A model generated the notes under the pieces. It did no database searches and was not told the DNA's origin. It was given only the letters and a program-made list of their open reading frames with translations. The translations under genes and the position numbers were made by a program. Positions 56,414 through 64,000 of a stretch of 64,000 nt of DNA are shown one piece after another; the first letter of the stretch is position 1; each line of letters opens with the position of its first letter. The DNA lies in assembly GCA_025399215.1 (NCBI GenBank), contig MU621093.1, positions 69,609 through 133,608 of the forward strand, in the 5' to 3' direction. This stretch comes from Globomyces pollinis-pini (Eukaryota > Chytridiomycota > Chytridiomycetes > Rhizophydiales > Globomycetaceae).

Positions 56414-57790
56414 ATGAATCAAGATGATTTTCGTCAATTCTTGGGATCAAATCAACCTAATAAAAACAAGGATCAACCTAATAAGAACAAGGATCAATCG
56501 AAACATTCAAAATCTTCAAATCAAAAAAAATCTATTAAAAACAATGTCAAAGGATTAGATTATGAAATAAAATCTAATAAACTAGTACAAACAGCAATGA
56601 AAAAGGCTGATGGGACCTTTTATAGAGATCGTGCTTTGGAAAGAAGAACTGGAAAGATTCAACCAATTATGATGCAAACTGATGATACCGGATTAGTACA
56701 AATAATTCAACCTCGAGCTGTTATGATCTCATCAGATGGAACATTATCAAAACCTATAAATCAAGATGAAGATGCAATAGCATATGTAGAGAGATTACAT
56801 GGCATTGAAATCACAGATTCAATCACCCCATTTGCTCAATCTATCTTGGATATAGCGATACCCAAAGAGAAAACTATCCCTAATCAGATTGATACCTTTC
56901 GTAAAGACACTTATGTGTATGATTTAGGGTTACGGAAAGGTGTCTATATAGGTAGTTTTGATCGTCCTAAAATAACCACCAAATCTTTATTAGAATTGGG
57001 TACCAAAAAGGTAATATTGCATTAATAACATGATACAGAATTATTTGATTCCAACTGAAGAAGTGGATATCATTTACAATATTATCAATTCACTAAAAGA
57101 ACACAATAAACCGAAACCGGTAATACCAAAAAAAGAAACTGCTGTTGTCAAACAGTCAATACCAGATGAACCAGAGATAGTCGATGATGATGATATATTT
57201 GCAGATGCTGGTACCGATTATGTCCTGGAAGTCAAACCGAAAAGTGAAAGAAATAAATCTCAAATGAATTACTTTGACAAGACTGAAGATACTGACCAAG
57301 CGGATCTACCCAACCTTGCTTTAGATTTTATTGATGGGGACACTTCAAAACTATCGAAAATGATTCGAAATAGTCATAAAGTTCATGAATTAGAACAATC
57401 GAAAGATAAAAGAGAAGAGGGTGATGATGCAGAGATGTTAGAGTTTTTACCTCATGATGATATGGTTCATTTTGACTATGATGACTATTCTGCTAGTGAA
57501 GATGATTTTGATGATAATGGATCTGAAGATGGTTATGAAGCTACCAAACCGACGAAAGGAAAAGCCAAAGGTTTAATTTTAAAAAATTGATTGAATTAGG
57601 TAAAGATACAAAAGGAAAAGGAAAAACTGGAGGTAATTTGGACAATGAGTTCAAGAAAGTTGAAAAGGTGTATCAGAGTCATTATGGAGGTACATTAGGA
57701 TATGAAGAAGAACAACAACAGAAGAGTGTACAAAAGAGGGAGAGTAGTTCAGGAGGAACAAGTAATCGAAAGAAACGATTAAAACCATAA
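56414..57790 (+). CDS. RED/IK-like splicing factor
   Basis: Nuclear protein of about 440 residues resembling RED (IK), a component of activated spliceosomes. Three exons with 28-29-nt introns. N-terminal tandem repeat PNKNKDQPNKNKDQ; then LDYEIKSNKLVQ and the RED hallmark YRDRALERRTGK. A middle conserved segment, DTFRKDTYVYDLGLRKGVYIG, follows. Further on come DDIFADAGTDYVLEV (matching the RED DIF...G.YVP motif), acidic runs and a C-terminal NEFKKVEKVYQSHYGG. The N-terminal Lys/Gln/Asn repeat is lineage-specific. It is divergently paired with mS23, with 24 intervening bases. Assignment rests on the YRDRA.ERR and DIFADAG.DYV motifs. Confidence 0.62.
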
Positions 57791-57959
57791 AACAATTATT
57801 TAATAAAAATACTTTAACCCAATTTTGAAATCAAAGTATCCATAAAATGGATTTGAATCTAACAAATTCTTTTTCAAGAAATCCAAAACAAACCAATCAG
57901 TAACATGGTAAATCATTGAACACTAGATTCAATTCAGTAACTAAAAACTATTGAATTTC

Positions 57960-59832
57960 ATGTTTGTAAGACTCATTCGATTCAATCGACATTCTCTTTC
58001 TTCAAACTTTTTTTTTGTTAAAAATCACTTTCATCTCACATCTTTGATCATGACTGCTAATGAAAATAACGTTATTTTGGGTGAAGATGGTAAACCTTTA
58101 TCTAAAGGTGCTCTAAAGAAATTGGAAAAACAAAGGGAAAAGGAAGCTAAAAAGGCTGAAGTTGCTGCTCGTTTAGAAGCTGAACGTATTGCTAGAGAAT
58201 CTTCTCAAATGGTTACCAAATGTTCTTCTAATCATTAGGATTGTTCTGTTGGTCGTTATGGCAAATTACCAATGAACCAATCTAAAGAAAAAACGAATAC
58301 TGTATTCATTGATATTGATCATTTGGGACCTGAACATGCTGATAAAACTGTCACTTTGAAAGCTAGAGTCCAAACTTCTAGACCTACTGGTATCAAAACC
58401 ATTATCGTTTTATCCTAGGTTCCAAAATGGTCTTTTTTGTTCTTCGACAAGGAATCGTCACTGCACAATCTCTCGTTTGTGTTGATAATAGTATTGTTAG
58501 CAAGCAAATGCTTAAATTTGCCAACAGGTACCTTGATGCGATAAATACTTATTTGTAGTATCACAACAGAATCATTGGTACAAATTGAAGCTATTGTTAC
58601 TAAATCTCCGGATTTAATCAAGTCATGTAGTGTTCAAGAATACGAACTAAAGATTCAAAAGGTAGCGAGTTGATTCAATTGACTATTTAGTTGTTTGTTG
58701 TCTCTGAAGCTGAACGTTTGCCATTCAGTTTGGAAGATGCTGCACGTCCAATTGCAGACATTACCGAAGGCTCTGGATTCTCTCCTATTAACTTGGTTAC
58801 CAGACTTGATAATAGAATTGTGGATCTAAGAACTCCTGCTAATCAAGCTATTTTCCGAATTCAAGCTGGTGTCTCCAAATTTTTCAGAAGTTTCCTTGAT
58901 GCTCGCAATTTCACTGAAATCCACACACCAAAACTTATTGGAGCTGCTAGTGAAGGTGGTGCAAACGTTTTTAAGGTGACCTATTTTGATAGTAATTTCT
59001 TGTAACTAACCATATACAAGAACCTGCTTTCCTTGCTCAATCTCCTCAACTTTACAAGCAAATGATGGTTTGTGCCGGTTTTGAAAGAGTTTATGAAATT
59101 GCACCAGTGTTTAGAGCTGAAGACTCCAACACCCATCGTCACATGACCGAATTCATGGGATTGGATATGGAAATGGCTTTCAATGAACATTATCATGAAG
59201 TAATGGAATTGTTAGGTGATCTATTCGTTCGTATCTTCAATGGATTGAAGTCTGAATTTGCAAAAGAAATCGCAACGATCAATGCACAGTATCCTTTCCC
59301 AGAATTCAAGTATCCACAAAAGACGTTGGTGTTGAAGTTCCCTGAAGCTGTAAAGATGCTGCGTGACCATGGGGAAGAAATTGGAGATTTCGATGATTTA
59401 TCTACTGCTCTTGAAAGAACTTTAGGAAAGTTGGTGAAGGAAAAGTATAACACTGATTTTTATGTTTTGGACAAATTTCCATTGGCCGTTCGACCTTTCT
59501 ACACAATGCCAGATCCAAACATGCCTGTAAGACCAAATTGTGTTTGACATATATAGGGATATAGTAACTCGTACGATTTCTTTATGCGTGGAGAAGAAAT
59601 CATGTCTGGAGCTCAGCGTGTTCACGATGCTGAATTCCTCACCAAACGTGCTATTGAGTTTGGTGTTGATTTGAAAACCATCCAACCTTACCTTGATGCT
59701 TTCAAGTTTGGTGTAAGCCCTCACGCCGGAGGTGGTGTTGGATTGGAACGTGTAGTAATGCTTTACTTGAACTTGGGTAACATTCGTAAAACTTGTCTGT
59801 TCCCTCGTGACCCTAAGCGTCTTGAACCTTGA
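57960..59832 (+). CDS. DPS1: aspartyl-tRNA synthetase (cytosolic type), possible dual targeting
   Basis: Class II synthetase charging tRNA-Asp, eukaryotic cytosolic form. A Lys-rich N-terminal helix ([21 protein letters not shown]) precedes the OB-fold ([21 protein letters not shown]). The catalytic domain carries motif 1 region [20 protein letters not shown], motif 2 [15 protein letters not shown], the [17 protein letters not shown] stretch, [17 protein letters not shown] and motif 3 [20 protein letters not shown]. Introns are 27-31 nt. Two starts are possible in one frame: 57960, whose 30-residue extension ([16 protein letters not shown]...) has several Arg/Lys and no acidic residue, like a mitochondrial presequence, and 58050 ([11 protein letters not shown]), the standard cytosolic start. 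The extension suggests one gene serves both compartments. Confidence 0.9.
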
Positions 59833-60044
59833 TTCTAATAAAAATGTTTCTGTACGAAAGTATTAACTTGCTCTGTCAGTTAAATTTTCTGAAACGATCT
59901 GATTATCAACAGTGATTTTTCTATATTAACCTGTTCACTTTACAGACAAGACCCTTTCATAAGCTCATTTCCAAGTATTTATTTCATCGCGAAGGTTTTA
60001 AATTCAAGTCTGAAAAATTCTTTTCAAAAACCAAATTTCATTCC

Positions 60045-60474
60045 ATGTTTTTCTTACAACGACCATTGACAAGAATCCCATTCCAATCCAACCAAATCCG
60101 AACGATTTTCAAACGTAGCGCACCTCCACCAAAATTATGGAAAAAAGAACAAGTGGATAAGAAAGTATATCAAGTTTTATTTACATATTCAAATATTGAA
60201 GAAGACAAAGTAAAATCCGTTTTGTATTCATTCATGGTAGGTATCTTTATATTCAAGTATTGAGAAAGATTTGCTGGTTGATGAACGTCAAAGGTACCTT
60301 TTATGAACGATTTTTTTATTTTATAGATACGGTTTATACCTTGATTTATTGAATGAATTTGAATTGTCAATTGCTCCTTATAGAAGCTTAGTTAGAGATT
60401 GGCAATCTGGAAAAGAAGCTGCGGATTGGATTGCTGCCAACCTTGAAGAGAAACAAAGATTGATCGATTGCTGA
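60045..60474 (+). CDS. mitochondrial acyl-carrier-protein-like small protein without the usual DSL serine
   Basis: About 120 residues. MFFLQRPLTRIPFQSNQIRT is an Arg-rich presequence, so a mitochondrial matrix location is likely. The mature part reads VDKKVYQVLFTYSNIEEDKVK, then two introns (28 and about 33 nt) join SVLYSFMKDLLVDERQR to YGLYLDLLNEFELSIAPY and SGKEAADWIAANL. The outline (V...V...Y..IEEDKV at the start, DL...L..EFEL.I, and GKEAADWI at the end) follows acyl carrier proteins. The DSL motif that carries phosphopantetheine is not seen. If the reading is right it is a non-acylated, structural ACP-like protein, or an unrelated helical mitochondrial protein. I am not certain of the family. 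Confidence 0.45.
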
Positions 60475-60535
60475 ATAAATTTTTTATTTCAGATCTATTT
60501 ATTTTTCAACTTTTTATCAGTATGTTTCTCATTCT

Positions 60536-62538
60536 TTACTTCTTCATTTGGTCTCTTTCCTTTCTCTGGTGTTGGAACTTTTGTCTTGACTTCTTTTCCT
60601 GGTCGACTCTATACTTTAATGACTTTAAGATTGTTACTTTAGGACCCCAAAATGGTGCTGGATTCTCTTGGAATCTGACCATTTGAAGCACTGCTGATCT
60701 AGGTTCGGCATCTTTGTGCAATTCAAATGAAACTTCCGTTCTATATTTAGTACTATTTAGAATTACTTTGCTTCTTTGGCCAATATGGCATGTCCTGGAG
60801 ATGTTTCGCTTACGTTAGGTGGGTTCTTTTCACACCATCTTCTAAGAACATCCCAAAATACTGAAGTTGGCGCATCCGTTTTAATCGATTGTGGACATGC
60901 ATGCGAGTTGGAAACTTTATAACCAGCAGAGAGCAATCCAGAACTAGTATATGAGTAACAATTGAGTTATTACACAAACGCCATCAGAGGAGGACTCCTA
61001 CAATGAAGCACAGCACACGCCCTTGAAAGGACATGATAGAATGGATTTGGTAATTCTTCTGAAAGCATAGTGACAAACCCACTCATACGCTCCCATGTTC
61101 CATAATGTTGGTTTTTGGCTAAATGACCTGACATACGTGCTAAAAATTCCTCATTATGAAGATAACCAGAATAGAAGGGTCCCGCAATCTACATTCAGAG
61201 AATATTCAATACATGGGTAGGATATCCGCAATGATCGCAAGATGAACTACCGGTGACAGTTGCAGCACCGTATTTGGAACCTTTCTTTGTTTCAATGAAC
61301 TTTCCGATTGGCTGAACCATATAACTTTTGCAGCCTTGACAAGTATATATCATCGAGGTTTTACTATGGTTACAATTGATTAAAATACCTGGATGCTTGT
61401 TTTGCCAAATTGGCAGAGTGTCTAACTCTAACAAACACTCTAATATAGAAATCAATACTACAACTCATTAGCGGTTCAATAGATATTCTGTATTTAGCAG
61501 CAGAAGTTTGAATAGCATGTAGCAATATTCTTAAAGCCATTTCATGTGTGTATGGAGCCAAAGGAACGTTCATACCGCCATACTTCATCCAACAAGCTTC
61601 TGGTTGACTTCCAGCTAGTACTGCCAAATCTGTACACGTTACACATAAAAGTCCTTTCCATTAAAGTAAAATTGATACCTCCTTCCGCTACAGTCTGTAT
61701 GGCACCATCTAAAAATGGGGCTGCAGAACCATAAGGATCCTAACCATTATTTAAAGAAACATAATTACTAAATCCACCACATGAAATGATTTTTTATCCC
61801 CAATGGCTTTGTACATGACCTGACTAGTAGAGTTAATTGCAACATTCAATTTACCATGCATCACCCTGGTTTGGTTGAACAATATCTGCCACATTATTAT
61901 GCACAGCATTTTTTTGAATAGAATCTACAGCAGATGCTAGTAAATCGTTTGATATGATAGATTTTATTCCGGGAATCTCTTTTGCATATCTAATGGATCT
62001 CAAACCAGATGCAGATAGGGCTTCCAATACTGTGAATTTATACTGCTCGTATCGACTGTCATTTATATCTATTTCCGGATATTTATTGGCTTGTTTGAGT
62101 AACTCTTTCACTTGTTCATTTCTCTTCTTCTGTTGCTTTTCAGCTTTATCTAGCTTTCCAGTTTCCAATTTCTCATCAGAATTTACAGTATCTTCCGTTT
62201 GGTTCAATTCTTCAGATTCCGATTTGATATCGTGATGAACTTTATCTTGTACCAAGTCAGACTTCTTTAACTTTTTCTGATCCTTCTTATATCGTTCCTC
62301 CATATACATTTCACTCCACACTCTATTGAAATCTCAATTATATAGTCGAAATACCTGATTGCAGCAATTGACATATCCCTATTAAATTCTTGAATTGGAT
62401 TATAGAAGACTTCTTGGTCATTAAATAATATTTCAGCAGCTCCTTTATATATCAGTGGAAATATTTGCTTCTACCTTCTTTTACCGATTTGCTTCCGTCC
62501 TCATTGATTTTCAGCCATTTTGGAGTTAATTCTGTCAT
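60536..62538 (-). CDS. TRM1: tRNA (guanine26-N2)-dimethyltransferase Trm1
   Basis: Dimethylates G26 of nuclear and mitochondrial tRNAs with S-adenosylmethionine. The start is [15 protein letters not shown]; after an intron comes [20 protein letters not shown], then NRDMSIAAI (a family signature). A lineage-specific Lys/Glu insertion ([22 protein letters not shown]) precedes [19 protein letters not shown] and the SAM-binding region; [18 protein letters not shown] follows. Later motifs: [37 protein letters not shown] and, further down, a zinc-like motif (CDHCGYPTH with CQGC). The C-terminus has [20 protein letters not shown] and [12 protein letters not shown]; a 26-nt intron just before [14 protein letters not shown] keeps the frame. 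About 600 residues. It ends 61 bases from the ACP-like gene, tail to tail. Confidence 0.9.
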
Positions 62539-62719
62539 CAGTGTTAAAAAAAAAATATGACCCTTCACCACAAACATCTTAGAGTATTCTGATTGATATT
62601 CATGGCGTATATCATGCCAGTTGGTGATTGATCAATATGCTACATTATTCTATGGATTCAAACAGATATTATAAACAAAAATATTTTTAGTACACCAACG
62701 AAACAAGGCCATTCACAAT

Positions 62720-64000
62720 TTATTTGGAAACCAGACCATTCACGCGTATTTTATCTTTAAATTCATCCCAACTAACATATGTGCCTTTCAACCATCTCTC
62801 TCCAGAAGTTGGATCAAACTAAGTTTAAATAGATATTCTTTCATTACTTGGTCACGTCCATGAAGAACTCGTCGGTTGGCAAATATAGCAACATCTCCTT
62901 CATTTAAGAGATATCGATAGATGCCCTTTGGGTCGTGTATTAAGTTTTCCAACACTCCAAAGGCTTTATAGAAATCGTCAACCATGGCGGGTGGACAATG
63001 AATTGGGCCTTGAAATGGTGGTGCATAAAACAAATGAAATCCATCATTTATATTTTCTGTAATGGTAGTTCTGATGTATTCGAAATGTCGCCCATCATTT
63101 TCATAAGAATAACGAACTGGCACTTGAGTAAGTATACCATATTCGTGTGGATGATTTTTACGCAGATCTTCAACGATTCGATGTAAATCCAAGAACAAGG
63201 ATGTACCACCTTTGACGTTATTCTTGATACAATGAAGTAATTGTATCCCAGGAGGAGCTTCAAAGTATCTATCGTAAGCATAATGTTAGTTTACAATAAG
63301 TCCATATGTAAATCTAGAAAGAGAGATGTGTAAGCTATGTTTTTTGACTTTGGATCGTTAATGACATCAAAATTTCTTCCATAAAATGTATCCTAGATGT
63401 TAATAACTCGTATATAAACCAATATTGTTCCGAACTGCTCTCCTACTAGTTCGACTTGCTTGGGATTGTCTGATGGGACGTTCTTTAGAAAACATAGTCC
63501 ATAGTCTCTGATTTGAGATAATGCTTTCTTCAATCCTTCATTTGTCATAAAATCATTAAAATCCACTGTTTCTCGTTTTTCTGTTAGAATTCTTGCATCC
63601 CAGCTTATAGGTTTGATGGCAGGTTTATATGCGTTAGAGTAGTCGAACCTTTTTAACCATTCAATAGGAAATACACTAATGTGTTCATCTCGGTCCAAGT
63701 TATAGGATTCTTTTGGCCATTTAATCTTGATAGAGTCATTTATGACTTCCACATCCAGGGGCTTTTGTGAGGTAATTTGTCCAGAGGAATGAAGTTTCTG
63801 CTTCGTTGATGGATGAATACCTGTTAAATCATCAATCTACTTCAATCATCTTACACTTTTCACAAAGACAATTATCTCGCAGCCAAGCAAAATGAAAATC
63901 TACTGGTCTGTCAAGTTCTACAGCAAGAGTATTTTCTCCTATTGATACTCTTTTCAAATTTGATTTTAATACTCGACTTGTAAATAAATGTCTTTGGTGG
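62720..64000 (-). CDS. gamma-butyrobetaine dioxygenase-like protein, 5' end outside the window
   Basis: Fe(II)/2-oxoglutarate dioxygenase, last step of carnitine biosynthesis if the call is right. The gene starts beyond base 64000, so the first residues are missing. Visible: an N-terminal zinc-like domain (FHFAWLRDNCLCEKCKM, DLTGIHPSTKQ), then WPKESYNLDRDEHISVFPIEW, RDYGLCFLKNVPSDNP, and the iron-binding HMDL motif joined across a 26-nt intron to YFEAPPGIQLLHC. Then GGTSLFLDLHRIVEDLRKNH, DVAIFANRRVLHGRDQ (distal histidine) and an end with FDPTSGERWLKGTYVSWDEF. The terminal segment matches gamma-butyrobetaine hydroxylase more than trimethyllysine dioxygenase. The iron triad HxD...H is intact. 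Substrate choice between the two enzymes is an inference. Confidence 0.8.

Overview
The window is nuclear DNA of an early-diverging, probably zoosporic (flagellated) fungus or close fungal relative. It is AT-rich and very compact: about 40 protein genes in 64 kb, many separated by only 25-200 bases. Genes are cut by many ultra-short spliceosomal introns, mostly 24-35 nt with GT..AG ends. Fungal-type genes include NoxR-like p67phox regulators, an Osm1-type fumarate reductase with a cytochrome b5 tail, a Cdc7/SepH-like kinase, a DUF1752 protein, mS23 and Ski3. A dynein regulatory complex EF-hand protein (DRC8/EFCAB2), a CEP162-like coiled-coil protein, MOZART2 and a cyclic-nucleotide-gated channel point to a cell with centrioles and a flagellum. 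I cannot name the genus. I saw no tRNA, rRNA, transposon or CRISPR.

Layout. 0-2.2 kb: Cdc7/SepH-like kinase and mitochondrial Met-tRNA formyltransferase. 2.5-21 kb: a NADPH-oxidase neighbourhood with four NoxR-type genes (three tandem, one at 19.6 kb), the NOX catalytic subunit, and between them a small membrane protein that looks like NoxD/p22phox. Interleaved are a cyclic-nucleotide-gated channel, NAA50, a TMEM33/Pom33 protein, a peroxisomal-type carrier and a secreted Reeler protein. 21-34 kb: an At4g15545-type coiled-coil protein, MOZART2, HemK/PrmC, ALG14, a DUF1752 protein, DRC8, a degenerate homeodomain protein, RNase H2 subunit C and the large TPR protein Ski3. 34-40 kb: CEP162-like protein and a two-domain fluoride exporter.

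39.8-43.3 kb: a homeobox cluster made of a divergently transcribed pair with TALE spacing plus a classical homeobox gene. The classical gene has a paralogue at 54 kb that shares a promoter motif at the same distance. 43.8-49.5 kb: fumarate reductase-cytochrome b5 and HMG-CoA reductase. 49.5-64 kb: a coiled-coil protein, lipoyl synthase, mS23, RED/IK splicing factor, aspartyl-tRNA synthetase with a possible alternative mitochondrial start, an ACP-like mitochondrial protein, Trm1, and a gamma-butyrobetaine dioxygenase-like gene that runs off the right edge.

The two most interesting systems are the clustered NADPH oxidase complex (catalytic subunit, candidate p22phox partner and four regulators sharing an RKSSLP motif) and the homeobox cluster, which resembles an HD mating-type locus. 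All exon joins were made by eye, so ends and splice sites need transcript support.
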